From Puniceicoccaceae bacterium 5H (GTDB lineage Bacteria > Verrucomicrobiota > Verrucomicrobiia > Opitutales > Oceanipulchritudinaceae): 64,000 nt of DNA. Positions 9,319-17,960 of the stretch are shown one piece after another. The notes beneath the pieces are model-generated. The model was given only the letters and a program-made list of their open reading frames with translations, was not told where the DNA came from and searched no databases. The stretch lies in the NCBI GenBank assembly GCA_009772895.1, contig WOUP01000012.1, forward strand, positions 39,364 through 103,363. Direction: 5' to 3'. Within the stretch, counting starts at the first letter, position 1; the number at the start of each line of letters is the position of its first letter. Made by a program: the position numbers and the translations under genes.

Positions 9319-11133
9319 CTATTCGGCCGCAGGCGCTGCAGGCTGCGTAATGGCTTGACGGGCTTGGTCAGTCAGGCCCTCGGGGCGGACGAACACCGCG
9401 AGCTCAACCCAACTGGAACGGGCATAGTTGAAGCCGGTCAGGCGCAACGTCTCGAAGCCCAATCGGTCGGCTTGAGCTTCGGCGGCGGCGATTGCTTCAC
9501 TACGATCACGCCAGGGGGCTGCCGTTTCACCCGCCAGCACAGCCTTGAAAGTCGGATCGTCCAACCGCCATTCGCGCACCCGGGCCAAGACGGTCTGGGT
9601 GCCTTCCTGCTCCAGCAGCTCGGACAACGGACGCTCTTCGTCGTCGTAAAAATCCCAGAGGCGCTGGCTGTAAAAGACCAGGCCCGGCTCACTGTAGCCC
9701 CACCCGACCGTCTGGCCCTGCGGCTCCAGATTGTGCCAGAGCAGCGCCAGTTGGCGCGTCGCCACGGAGAACTTGAGGAAAGCCCCGGCCATGGTGGCGC
9801 CGATCACGATCAGCAATAGGCCGAAGCCGAGCACCTGCTTGAGCTGGTAGCGCGCGAAGATCGCCAGTAGCCAGTAGCCGACCAACGCCGCAGCCACGCC
9901 CATCAGCGCCTGCCGGAGCAAGACGAGTCGCCCACTCCATTCGACGCCAAAGATCCCGTAGGCCAGCGTGCCGATAATGACCGCCCACAGCCCCATGACC
10001 ACCCAGTAAAAGACACGCTCCACGCCACGCTTTTCGGGCAGCCGATCACTCTGGAAAAGCATCAGGAACAGCGCGGGAAAGCCGGGCATGATATAGTGTG
10101 GCAGCTGTGTCGCGTAGAAACTGAAGATCAGCACCGGAGCCAGGAACCAGGCGAGCAGGAAGCTGTTGGCGGGGCCCCAGTCACGGCGCATACGGTGCCA
10201 GGCGAGGCCCAGCAGCGCGATCCAGGGGAAGAGGCTGAAAAAGGCGGTGCCGAGGTAGTAGAACGGTAATACGAAGCGCTCGTTGAAACTGCTGGTGCCG
10301 CGCTCGATCACGTGCTTGCCCATGCCCACTTCCCAGAACTGGCCATGTGTCATCAGCAACGCTGGGATACCCCAGGCAGCAATGGGCAGCAGGGCCAGCG
10401 GTAGACCCGTCGCCGCCTGCAGACGTTTCCACGGCAGCGGTCGGCGATAAAAGACCCAGCGCCAGAGCAGCAGCGCCAGTAACGGCACTGCCAGCGCGAT
10501 CGGTCCCTTGGCCAGAAAGCCCATCGCCTGCGCCAGCCATAGTTGCCAATACCAGCGGCTGTAGCGCGGCGGCGCTTCCTCGCGCGTGAGCAATTCGTAA
10601 AGCGCCCACATACTCAGCGCCACCGCGAGGATCATGGGCATGTCGGCCAAAGCCAACCGCCCGTGGATGAAGACCTGCAGACACGTGAGCCATGCTCCGG
10701 CAGCGAAGAAGCCCGCCTTGATCCCGAAGATGCGTCGGCCCAGCGCGAGAATGACCAGCGCCACGAGGTAGGCGGAAATGGCCGAGTGCAGGCGGGCGGC
10801 AAACTCACTGCGCCCAAGCAAACCGTAGTGGATCGCCATCCACCAATAGGTCAGCGGCGGCTTGTCGAAACGATAGTGGCCGTTGAAGTAAGGGATGAAG
10901 GCGTTTTCCCGATTGATCATCTCCTGCGTGGCCTCGGCGAAACGCGGCTCGTCGCGGTCCACCATCGGCAACAGGTCCATTCCCGGCAGCAGGGTCAGGC
11001 AGGCCAGCACCAGCAACAGCCACCACGCATGGCGCCGCAACGCCTGCTCATCCAGCAACACCAGCGCCTTCAACTGATCCTTCATCGACATTCGGATCAT
11101 GCTGCGTTGCCCGAAACCGACCGTCAACGGCAT
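9319..11133 (-). CDS. GT39/ArnT-like membrane glycosyltransferase
   Basis: 604 aa with an N-terminal hydrophobic segment, the DRDEPRFAEATQEM acidic motif in the first periplasmic loop (metal/lipid-sugar binding in the PMT/ArnT superfamily), FNGHYRFDKPPLTYWW, and about a dozen transmembrane helices; the C-terminal about 130 residues are soluble. Family members transfer a sugar from a polyprenyl-phosphate donor to lipid A or protein on the outer face of the inner membrane. The acceptor is unknown. Several ATGs occur at the start (11133, 11100, 11091, 11085); the first has a GAGGG at suitable spacing and is used here. Confidence 0.85.
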   Translation of the reverse strand: MPLTVGFGQRSMIRMSMKDQLKALVLLDEQALRRHAWWLLLVLACLTLLPGMDLLPMVDRDEPRFAEATQEMINRENAFIPYFNGHYRFDKPPLTYWWMAIHYGLLGRSEFAARLHSAISAYLVALVILALGRRIFGIKAGFFAAGAWLTCLQVFIHGRLALADMPMILAVALSMWALYELLTREEAPPRYSRWYWQLWLAQAMGFLAKGPIALAVPLLALLLWRWVFYRRPLPWKRLQAATGLPLALLPIAAWGIPALLMTHGQFWEVGMGKHVIERGTSSFNERFVLPFYYLGTAFFSLFPWIALLGLAWHRMRRDWGPANSFLLAWFLAPVLIFSFYATQLPHYIMPGFPALFLMLFQSDRLPEKRGVERVFYWVVMGLWAVIIGTLAYGIFGVEWSGRLVLLRQALMGVAAALVGYWLLAIFARYQLKQVLGFGLLLIVIGATMAGAFLKFSVATRQLALLWHNLEPQGQTVGWGYSEPGLVFYSQRLWDFYDDEERPLSELLEQEGTQTVLARVREWRLDDPTFKAVLAGETAAPWRDRSEAIAAAEAQADRLGFETLRLTGFNYARSSWVELAVFVRPEGLTDQARQAITQPAAPAAE

Positions 11134-11181
11134 TAGGCGGTCACCCTCGGGCTTCTGCCCTACCCGAGAGGGGCAGATACT

Positions 11182-11210
11182 AAAAAGGGAATGGAGGCAC
11201 CCCCATTCCC
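11182..11210 (-). terminator. Intrinsic terminator of asd
   Basis: On the minus strand a perfect 8-bp stem, GGGAATGG with CCATTCCC (arms 11203-11210 and 11187-11194), is followed by five T. It lies 27 bases beyond the asd stop. Confidence 0.85.
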
Positions 11211-11237
11211 TGCTGAAAAGACAGCCGTGGATCGGCC

Positions 11238-12266
11238 CTATGCCTTGGCCGGCACGCGCAACATGTCCATCTCGTGCAGCTTCTCCGCGATCTGGACGGC
11301 ATTGAGCGCTGCGCCCTTCAGGAGCTGATCGCCGACGACCCAGAAGGCCAGGCCGTTGTCGAAGGCCATGTCCTTGCGCAGACGGCCGACGCCGCAGTCG
11401 TTCTTGCCACTGTAGTCGAGCGGCATCGGATACTGGGCTTGCGCCGGCTCATCCAGAAGCTCCACGCCGGGGAACTCGCGGATCGCCTGACGCGCTTCCT
11501 CGAGATCGACCGGTTCGAAGAACTCGGCATTGATCGCGATGGAGTGGGCGCGGAACACCGGCACCCGCACGCAGGTGACCGAGCAGGCCATATCTCCGAG
11601 GCCCATGATCTTGCGGCTCTCGTTGAGCATCTTCAGCTCTTCCTTCGTGTAGCCGTTGTCCAGGAACTGGTCGACCTGCGGCAAGAGATTGAAGGCGATC
11701 TGGTGCGGGTAGAATTCCGTCTTCACGGTTTCGCCCTTGGCGTAGCTCTCCACCTGACGCTGCAGCTCTTCCATGCCTTCCACCCCGCTGCCAGACGTCG
11801 CCTGATAGGTGGCAGCGGTGAAGCGGCGCAGCTTGAACTTCTGGTGCAGCGGATAGAGCCCCATCAGCGTGATGGCGGTCGAGCAGTTGGGGTTGGCAAT
11901 CACGCCGGTGTGCTCGGAGAGTGCGTGCGCATTGATCTCCGGCACCACGAGCGGCACGGAGGGATCCATGCGGAAGGCCGAGCTGTTGTCGACCACCACG
12001 CAACCGGCTTCGACGGCGGCAGGCACGAACTTTTCGGAAATGCTGCCGCCCGCGCTGAACAACGCGACGTCGAGCTCACGGAACACCTCGGGCGTGGTCT
12101 CTTCCACGGTAAAGGTGTGCTCACCGTAAGTCATGGTTTTGCCGGCTGAGCGAGCGGACGCCAGCAAACGCAGTTCCTGCATGGGGAAGTTGCGTTCGTG
12201 CAGCAAACGGATGAATTCTTGACCTACGGCGCCGGTCGCGCCGACGATGCCTACGCGGTATGCCAT
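11238..12266 (-). CDS. asd: Aspartate-semialdehyde dehydrogenase
   Basis: 342 aa cytoplasmic NADPH enzyme reducing aspartyl phosphate to the semialdehyde, the branch point to lysine/diaminopimelate, threonine and methionine. The Rossmann start is YRVGIVGATGAVGQEF. The catalytic Cys lies in IANPNCSTAIT, and the substrate-binding region SGSGVEGMEEL follows. The length is typical. Its ATG overlaps by 7 bases the ATG of the divergent L,D-transpeptidase gene, so each promoter must lie inside the other gene's 5' region. Confidence 0.96.
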   Translation of the reverse strand: MAYRVGIVGATGAVGQEFIRLLHERNFPMQELRLLASARSAGKTMTYGEHTFTVEETTPEVFRELDVALFSAGGSISEKFVPAAVEAGCVVVDNSSAFRMDPSVPLVVPEINAHALSEHTGVIANPNCSTAITLMGLYPLHQKFKLRRFTAATYQATSGSGVEGMEELQRQVESYAKGETVKTEFYPHQIAFNLLPQVDQFLDNGYTKEELKMLNESRKIMGLGDMACSVTCVRVPVFRAHSIAINAEFFEPVDLEEARQAIREFPGVELLDEPAQAQYPMPLDYSGKNDCGVGRLRKDMAFDNGLAFWVVGDQLLKGAALNAVQIAEKLHEMDMLRVPAKA

Positions 12267-12823
12267 CTGATTGGATACGATTGAGGGGACCTTACGAACA
12301 AGTTTGCCAGAAGTGGCAAATTGAACCCTCGCACCATGCGATTTTCGTTTCGCTTGGCCAGCAAATTCTCTGGCTCCTACGCGATGGCGAAGCGCAGGCC
12401 GCTTATCCCCTGAGCTTTAGCCGCAAACCGATTTCGTGCCGCGAAAACTCGCAAGGGACTCCCTGGGGCCTGCACGCCGTCGCCGAAAAGCACGGCGAGG
12501 GTGCGGCGCCGGGCACCGTGTTCGTCGGACGGGTCCCGCAGGGGCGCTATTGGGAACTCGCGGACGCAGGGCCGGAGCAACCCGCCTACGTCGCGACGCG
12601 TATCCTCTGGCTCAAGGGGTTGGAGCCCGACCTGAACCAGGGCGGCGATCACGACACCTACGGCCGCTACGTCTACATCCACGGCACGGTCCACCCGGAG
12701 CGCTTTCCTCAGCGGGATTCCAGCGGCTGCCTGCTCTTGCGCGACGACGATCTGATCGCGTTGTTCGACCAGACACCGGTCGACACCCACGTCTACATCG
12801 ACCGCGACGGGTTGGAAGCCTAG
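12260..12823 (+). CDS. L,D-transpeptidase (YkuD-fold) family protein
   Basis: 187 aa. The YkuD signature HG-x-S-x-G-C is visible: His141 in YIHGTVHPER and catalytic Cys157 in SSGCLLL. The family forms 3-3 cross-links in peptidoglycan or links proteins to it using a Cys. Unusually, no signal peptide or transmembrane segment is seen, although the substrate is periplasmic; an incorrect start, non-classical export or a cytoplasmic role are all possible. A TTG at 12281 is an alternative start. The gene overlaps asd head-to-head by 7 bases and the hemW-like gene tail-to-tail by 4. Confidence 0.82.
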   Translation: MPSDWIRLRGPYEQVCQKWQIEPSHHAIFVSLGQQILWLLRDGEAQAAYPLSFSRKPISCRENSQGTPWGLHAVAEKHGEGAAPGTVFVGRVPQGRYWELADAGPEQPAYVATRILWLKGLEPDLNQGGDHDTYGRYVYIHGTVHPERFPQRDSSGCLLLRDDDLIALFDQTPVDTHVYIDRDGLEA

Positions 12824-13977
12824 AGCGCTTCGAGGATGGCCGTGGCGATGCGATCGGCCAGCAGGCGACCCTCCAAGGTCAGCGCCACGCGCGGCCCTTC
12901 CTGCACCATGAGCCCCTCCTCCACCAGATCGCGGAAGAGCCCCGCCACGGTCGACGGCAGCGGCACGCCGAAACAGCCCTGCAGTTCCTCGAGATCCACG
13001 CCTGCGTTCATGCGCAGGCCGAAGACCAACGCGTCGGCCAGCATCGATTCCGCAGTCAACAGCACGATCTCCTGCTCGGCCATCTGCCCGCTTTCGACGC
13101 CTTCCAGCCACTGGTCGATATTGGCCGCGTTGGTCCAGCGGCGTCCGCCGAACTGCCCGGAGGCAGACGGCCCGTAGGCCAGCCACTCGTGCATAGCCCA
13201 GGTATTGAGGTTGTGGCGGCAGGCAAACCCGGGGCGGGCGAAGTTGGATATCTCATACTGCGGCAGCCCGGCCTCGCCCAACACTTCCCAGGCGCGGGTG
13301 TAGTAATCGCTCTCATCCTCGATGCTCAGTTTGGTGGTCTGCCCCTTCTGCAGCTTCACCCAAAGCGCCGTGTCTTCCTCAAAGGTCAGGCAATAGGTGC
13401 TGAGGTGCTGGGGCTCCTGACGCAGCGCCTCCCGCAAATCCGCCTCCCATGCCTCCAGCGTCTGCCCAGGCACGGCGAAGATCAGATCGAGATTGAGGTT
13501 CTCAAAGCCGGCGGCCCGGATCAGGTCGATCGCGTGGTAGACCTGCTTGGGCAGGTGCGAGCGTCCCAGGCGGTCGAGCAACACCGGGTCGAAGCTTTGC
13601 ACGCCCATGGAGATCCGGTTGACGCCCAACTCGCGCAGCACCGCCAGCTTGTCTGCCTTGACCGTGCTGGGCGCCATTTCGATCGTCCACTCTTCCGGCG
13701 CTTGCGGCAAGGCACCCAGCACGGCGTTCCCTAACCGTTCCAAGTCCTTCGCAGCCAGCAGGCTCGGCGTGCCCCCACCCCAAAAGACGGTGTCGACCGG
13801 ACGCTCGATAGGCCGCAGCTGCAATTCGCGCTCTATCCCCGCCAGATAGCGGTCCAATTCGGCACGCCGCGGCGCCTCCTGATAGAAATTGCAGAAGTCG
13901 CAGGCACGCGCGCAAAAGGGCACGTGCAGGTAAAGCCCGAGCGGCGGGGTATGAACAGCTTTTGCTTGCAGATTCAT
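12820..13977 (-). CDS. hemW: HemW-like radical SAM protein (coproporphyrinogen III oxidase family)
   Basis: 385 aa. The radical SAM Fe-S motif is C-x3-C-x2-C at Cys22, Cys26, Cys29 (FCARACDFC), followed by FYQEAPRR. The GGGTPSLL SAM-binding motif and the family's GVQSFD are clear. It lacks an N-terminal extension, as in HemW, which is thought to handle heme rather than oxidise coproporphyrinogen. HemN remains possible by homology only. The start ATG is preceded by a strong ribosome-binding site (GAGGAA, 5-base gap). Longer in-frame starts reach into the divergent lipoprotein gene and are rejected. Confidence 0.88.
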   Translation of the reverse strand: MNLQAKAVHTPPLGLYLHVPFCARACDFCNFYQEAPRRAELDRYLAGIERELQLRPIERPVDTVFWGGGTPSLLAAKDLERLGNAVLGALPQAPEEWTIEMAPSTVKADKLAVLRELGVNRISMGVQSFDPVLLDRLGRSHLPKQVYHAIDLIRAAGFENLNLDLIFAVPGQTLEAWEADLREALRQEPQHLSTYCLTFEEDTALWVKLQKGQTTKLSIEDESDYYTRAWEVLGEAGLPQYEISNFARPGFACRHNLNTWAMHEWLAYGPSASGQFGGRRWTNAANIDQWLEGVESGQMAEQEIVLLTAESMLADALVFGLRMNAGVDLEELQGCFGVPLPSTVAGLFRDLVEEGLMVQEGPRVALTLEGRLLADRIATAILEAL

Positions 13978-14002
13978 TTGTTCCTCGGCTAAGTAGCGGA
14001 TA

Positions 14003-14926
14003 ATGAAACGCTTTAAAGGCAAAACGTGGGTTTGCGTCGGGACTCTGGCTTTGATGGGACTGACCTTCAGTGGTTGTAACAACCTGTTTAACAACTACAC
14101 ACCGACTCAGCTGCGCCAGAATGCCTCGGGAATTTATACCTTCTCGTTTGCCGCCAAGTTCGACGCCACCAATGTGGTCGAAGACTCCGTCGAAGCGCAA
14201 ATCGTAATCGACGGCGACACCTATCAGATGCAGAAGGCCTCAGACGAGCCGCTCATCTTTACTTACGACTTTAAGGTCCAACCCGGAGAGAGTGAAGTTA
14301 AATACTACTACATCCTCAAGTATGACTACATCAATTCGGGTATTCGCAAGACCACGATCAAGGACAGCTTCAACGAAACCGGCGACCTCTTTTACGCGAA
14401 CCTGACCAACCGCTACGCCAGCGAACTCGTCAGCAACCGCGGGCCCGTCGGCAGTCGCATCGCCCTCATCGGTCGCGGCTTCTCCGCCGGAGACACGGTG
14501 GTCATTGGCGGTCAGGAAGCCCAGACCACGGTCAACACACCGCGCGATATCGAGTTTGTCGTGCCGCCCCTGCAACCGGGCCGCACCTACAACGTGACCG
14601 TGCGCACCGCAGACAGCGAACTCGACGCCGGCACCTTCCGCGTGGACGCGGCGCAACTGCAAGTCCAGCCGCAAAACCTCAGCCTCTACGCCGGCGAGAT
14701 CAAACTGATGGTGGTCGAAGTGGGCGGCGAAGCCCCTGCAGGCGGCCTGACCATCGACGCCATGACCGACATCCCGGACAGCGTCATCATGCCGGAGATC
14801 GTGATTCCGGAAGGCGCACGCAGCGTGAACGTCAACGTCGAAGGCGGCGACTCCGGCACCGGCATCATCGAGCTCAGCGCACCGGGCTACAATACGGTGA
14901 CGGTGCCCGTCGAAGTCCAGGAATAG
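14003..14926 (+). CDS. Predicted lipoprotein with an IPT/TIG domain
   Basis: 307 aa. A basic start and hydrophobic stretch end in the lipobox FSGC with Cys25, predicting a lipid-anchored envelope protein. Residues about 145-215 look like an IPT/TIG immunoglobulin-like domain (GPVGSRIALIGRGFSAGDTV, then VVPPLQPGRTYNVTVR). The C-terminal about 90 residues are beta-rich. No catalytic motif is seen. It is divergent from hemW, with a 25-base gap between start codons, and ends in an intrinsic terminator. The function is unknown; surface binding is a guess from the fold. Confidence 0.75.
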   Translation: MKRFKGKTWVCVGTLALMGLTFSGCNNLFNNYTPTQLRQNASGIYTFSFAAKFDATNVVEDSVEAQIVIDGDTYQMQKASDEPLIFTYDFKVQPGESEVKYYYILKYDYINSGIRKTTIKDSFNETGDLFYANLTNRYASELVSNRGPVGSRIALIGRGFSAGDTVVIGGQEAQTTVNTPRDIEFVVPPLQPGRTYNVTVRTADSELDAGTFRVDAAQLQVQPQNLSLYAGEIKLMVVEVGGEAPAGGLTIDAMTDIPDSVIMPEIVIPEGARSVNVNVEGGDSGTGIIELSAPGYNTVTVPVEVQE

Positions 14927-14963
14927 AGACGCGAATACACACCCGCCAAAAGCATTTCACGAG

Positions 14964-14995
14964 AGCCCGTATCCGTCATGGATGCGGGCTTTTTC
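14964..14995 (+). terminator. Intrinsic terminator of the TIG lipoprotein gene
   Basis: AGCCCG (14964-14969) and ATCC pair with GGAT and CGGGCT (14985-14990), followed by TTTT. Confidence 0.85.
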
Positions 14996-15041
14996 GTGGA
15001 AAGGCCGTGAGCCGCGAAAGCGCCTCTGGGGCTAGTCTTTG

Positions 15042-16595
15042 CTAGTCCCGGGGAAAGCGCGGCATGACGCGCAGAGTCTTGCCCGGTTCGAGCACGAGCT
15101 CATCGCCATTCGCCGGTTTCTCGTCGTCGAGATAAACGCGGAAATGCAGCGGCTCGCTCAAATCGACTTCCCAGCGATATTCGCCGATGCCGGTCATATC
15201 GAGGATGAGTCCGTCATTGGGATCGAGCGGCGCCTGCTCGCCCCGGAGCGTCAACAGGTGGTTGTCGCCCACCATCGAACGTACCACCAGCACGCTCTTC
15301 TTCTTTTCCGCCGTCGGCTGCTCCGGCGGCGCTTCTGGAGCCGGCGTTTCAGGAGCGGACTCCACCGGCGCTTCCGGCTCCTTGGCTGCTGGCGTCGCGG
15401 CGGGCGGAGTCTCGCGACCGTGGCTCACGTCCAGATCGTCGTCGTCCCAATCCAACTCATCGTCTTCAAAGAGAAGCGTCGCCTGGACATCGCTCGCCAG
15501 CTTCTCCTCTTCTGACAACTCCTGCTCTGTTTCGTCCGCAGGCTTCGTTTCAGCCTCGGCGTCCTCATCGACAGAGACTTCAGCCGCAAATTCATCTTCC
15601 AACTGGGCCAGCTCTTCCGGGTCGAGCCAGTTCTGGTCCGCCTCCGCTTGCGCTTCGGCTTCTTCGGCCTCGGGTTCCGTCACCGGTTCCGGCTCCGGCT
15701 CGACCGGCGGCACTGCCTCAGCGGGAGAAGGCTTGCGTGCGATGGGCGATTCCACCTCGTCCAACTCATCCGCCGCGGTGGGCTCGGGTTGCGGCGGTTC
15801 GACTGCCGAAGCCGGTTCCGCGGGTGGCGGGGTTTCCGCCACGGGCTTGACGGCTGGAGGCTCCGGTTGGGCCGGCGCTTTGGGTTTTTCGGCGGCAGTG
15901 CCTTTGCCCTTGGGCGAAATCGTTACCCCTTTGCTGATGAGCCGGTCCAGGCCGCGCCCGAGGCGACGGGGCTTGTTTTCAGTCTTCGCCGCGGGCGTCT
16001 CCGCCGGAGTGGAGGCAGGCGTTGCGGGCTTCGGGGCGGGCTCTGCTGGAGCAGGAACGGACGCTGCGGTGACGGGAGACTGCTCCAGCCGCCGCAAAAT
16101 GGCGTCCAACTTGGCCTCCAGCGCCTTGAATTCCTCGCGACTCACCCCGCCTTTGCCGCCTGCGCCGAGTTTGCGCAAGGTCTCATCGAGACCGCCCTCC
16201 TGGGCAAGCTCCATAAAAGCCTGAAAGCCTTTCAGGCGCTCCTCGATCCGGTCCGGCACCTGACGGGCGATCAGGATACTCTTGGAGGCGGATTCCGCCG
16301 TCTCCTGCAGGCGTGCCTCGACCTTGTCCATATGAGCGACCGATTTGCGCAGCGTATCGCCGGCCCGGGCGTGCTCACCCTTGACTTCGGCCTGGTGATA
16401 CAAGAGCTCGATCACATACACGGCGAGCGGGAGTAAATTGCCCGCGAGGATAGTGAAGGCGACCGCCAAAAACGTGACCGGGGTCAGACGGTCCTGTTGC
16501 GTAAAGGCCAGCACGAAGGCGATAACGGTCAGGAGTCCGTTACCGACCCAGGCTCCGGCCATGATCTGCCGACTGTAAGGAAGATTGGAAGCCAT
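15042..16595 (-). CDS. Unknown protein: two membrane helices, coiled coil, long acidic Pro/Ala/Glu linker, C-terminal beta domain
   Basis: 517 aa. Two hydrophobic helices lie at about 16-35 and 42-65. A charged, probably coiled-coil stretch follows (about 75-165, including EEFKALEAKLDAILRRLEQ). Then comes a long low-complexity region rich in Pro, Ala and Glu (about 170-430), and a C-terminal folded-looking part of about 85 residues with alternating beta pattern (KSVLVVRSMVGDNHLLTLRG on). The design resembles an inner-membrane protein with a flexible arm carrying a binding module. I recognise no family. The ATG at 16595 is chosen: AGGAA lies 7 bases before it, and it starts just past the rsmB stop, so it is likely in one operon with rsmB. 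Confidence 0.7.
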   Translation of the reverse strand: MASNLPYSRQIMAGAWVGNGLLTVIAFVLAFTQQDRLTPVTFLAVAFTILAGNLLPLAVYVIELLYHQAEVKGEHARAGDTLRKSVAHMDKVEARLQETAESASKSILIARQVPDRIEERLKGFQAFMELAQEGGLDETLRKLGAGGKGGVSREEFKALEAKLDAILRRLEQSPVTAASVPAPAEPAPKPATPASTPAETPAAKTENKPRRLGRGLDRLISKGVTISPKGKGTAAEKPKAPAQPEPPAVKPVAETPPPAEPASAVEPPQPEPTAADELDEVESPIARKPSPAEAVPPVEPEPEPVTEPEAEEAEAQAEADQNWLDPEELAQLEDEFAAEVSVDEDAEAETKPADETEQELSEEEKLASDVQATLLFEDDELDWDDDDLDVSHGRETPPAATPAAKEPEAPVESAPETPAPEAPPEQPTAEKKKSVLVVRSMVGDNHLLTLRGEQAPLDPNDGLILDMTGIGEYRWEVDLSEPLHFRVYLDDEKPANGDELVLEPGKTLRVMPRFPRD

Positions 16596-16612
16596 TGCGA
16601 AGTTCCTGAAAT

Positions 16613-17884
16613 TCAAGATCCAGCGTAAATACGCGTCAAACGGAAAGCGCCGCCGCCATCATGCCCATCCACGTCTGGACGACTGAGCTTGGACTGCGCC
16701 AAGGCAAAGGGCAACTCCTGGAGTGCCTGCGTCACCTGCGCCTCGTTTTCCTGCGGCTCGATACTGCAGGTACTATATACCAGCGCGCCGTCAGCCGCCA
16801 CAAACTCAGCCGCCTGACGGATCAGCTTCCGCTGCAGGGCCGCCACCTGGTCGATTTCCTTCGGGGAAAGCCGCCACTTGGCGTCCGGTCGCCGTCGCAA
16901 CACCCCGGTATTCGAGCACGGGGCGTCCAACAAGACCACATCGAAGGCGGCAAAGCCCGAATGCGCGTGCAAAGTGTCGGGCGTCAGTTCCAGCACATCC
17001 GCCTCGATTACCTGCACCCGGAGCGCTTCCTGTTCGATGGCGTCCACATAAGGTTGCTGTGCCTTCTGCAGATTGCCCTTCAGGCGGCCCACTCGCGGGG
17101 CAAGGTCGACCGCGACAAGGCTGCCCTGCCCCTGCAGTCGCTGGAGGATCTGCCAGCTCTTGCCTCCAGGAGAGGCGCAAAGATCGAGCACGCGCATGCC
17201 CGGCTGGATACCGGCGAACTCCACCGGCCAGCGCGTGGAGGGGTCTGTCACGTAGGCCAGGCCCTTCTCCAGCCAAGGGCGCACCTCCGCCATCGTGGCC
17301 GGTGCCTTGAAGAAGCGCGGCCATTCGCCCGGCTGCCAATCCGCCGGCGGCACCACCGCGGGCGCTGTTTGCACCCACAATTCCGGCGCCTGCTGGTCCC
17401 ACTGCATCAGCGCTTCCGCCGCCTCCGCGCCAAACTCCTGCGTCCAGCGCTCGTAAAGCCAACGCGGGTGGCTGGCCGCCAGAGAAACGTCGTCCGTCTC
17501 GGGCCATTGTTCCGGCGAACGCCGCAAAACCGCGTGCACAAAGTTCGCTTCGGGCTTCGAAAGCACCTTTTTGGACTGCTCGGTGACAAAATCTATCACC
17601 TGCGCGCGGCCCGATTTTTCGTCGGCCCACAGCTCGTAGAAGCCCAGCAGCAAAGCCGCCTCGGCCTTGGGCCGTGGGGCCTTGGAGACCTGCCGTTTCA
17701 GGGCGTCCTCCAGACGCCTCCAATGCCGCACAACACCGTAAACCAGCCAGTGTAGCCGCCCTTGGGCAACTGCGTCTACCTGATCTTCCGCGCGTTCGAG
17801 AAGTTCGTCGATTTTTCCGGGCTGACGCCGATACTGGACGAGGGTCCAGTGCGCCTGCCTCCATGCCTGTTCGAGGGGTATCAT
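16613..17884 (-). CDS. rsmB: RsmB-like rRNA cytosine-C5 methyltransferase (NOL1/NOP2/Sun family)
   Basis: 423 aa. The first about 130 residues are helical and NusB-like (typical of RsmB). The SAM-binding motif is VLDLCASPGGKSWQI. The two family cysteines are in LLDAPCSNTGVLRRRPDAKW and ALVYSTCSIEPQENE. The enzyme would methylate a cytosine of 16S rRNA (C967 in E. coli). The ATG at 17884 is preferred over a GTG four codons upstream. The following gene starts 17 bases after its stop. Confidence 0.9.
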   Translation of the reverse strand: MIPLEQAWRQAHWTLVQYRRQPGKIDELLERAEDQVDAVAQGRLHWLVYGVVRHWRRLEDALKRQVSKAPRPKAEAALLLGFYELWADEKSGRAQVIDFVTEQSKKVLSKPEANFVHAVLRRSPEQWPETDDVSLAASHPRWLYERWTQEFGAEAAEALMQWDQQAPELWVQTAPAVVPPADWQPGEWPRFFKAPATMAEVRPWLEKGLAYVTDPSTRWPVEFAGIQPGMRVLDLCASPGGKSWQILQRLQGQGSLVAVDLAPRVGRLKGNLQKAQQPYVDAIEQEALRVQVIEADVLELTPDTLHAHSGFAAFDVVLLDAPCSNTGVLRRRPDAKWRLSPKEIDQVAALQRKLIRQAAEFVAADGALVYSTCSIEPQENEAQVTQALQELPFALAQSKLSRPDVDGHDGGGAFRLTRIYAGS

Positions 17885-17960
17885 TCGCCTATCCACCTTT
17901 TTGTTGACCTGCTATATGCGCCTTGTTGTGCTGATTGTTCCCGAATTTAGCGAGAGTTCT

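Noticed and set aside
13978..14094. Longer N-terminus of the HemW-like protein
   Set aside because: It would run into the divergent lipoprotein gene and has no family match; the ATG at 13977 has a strong ribosome-binding site.
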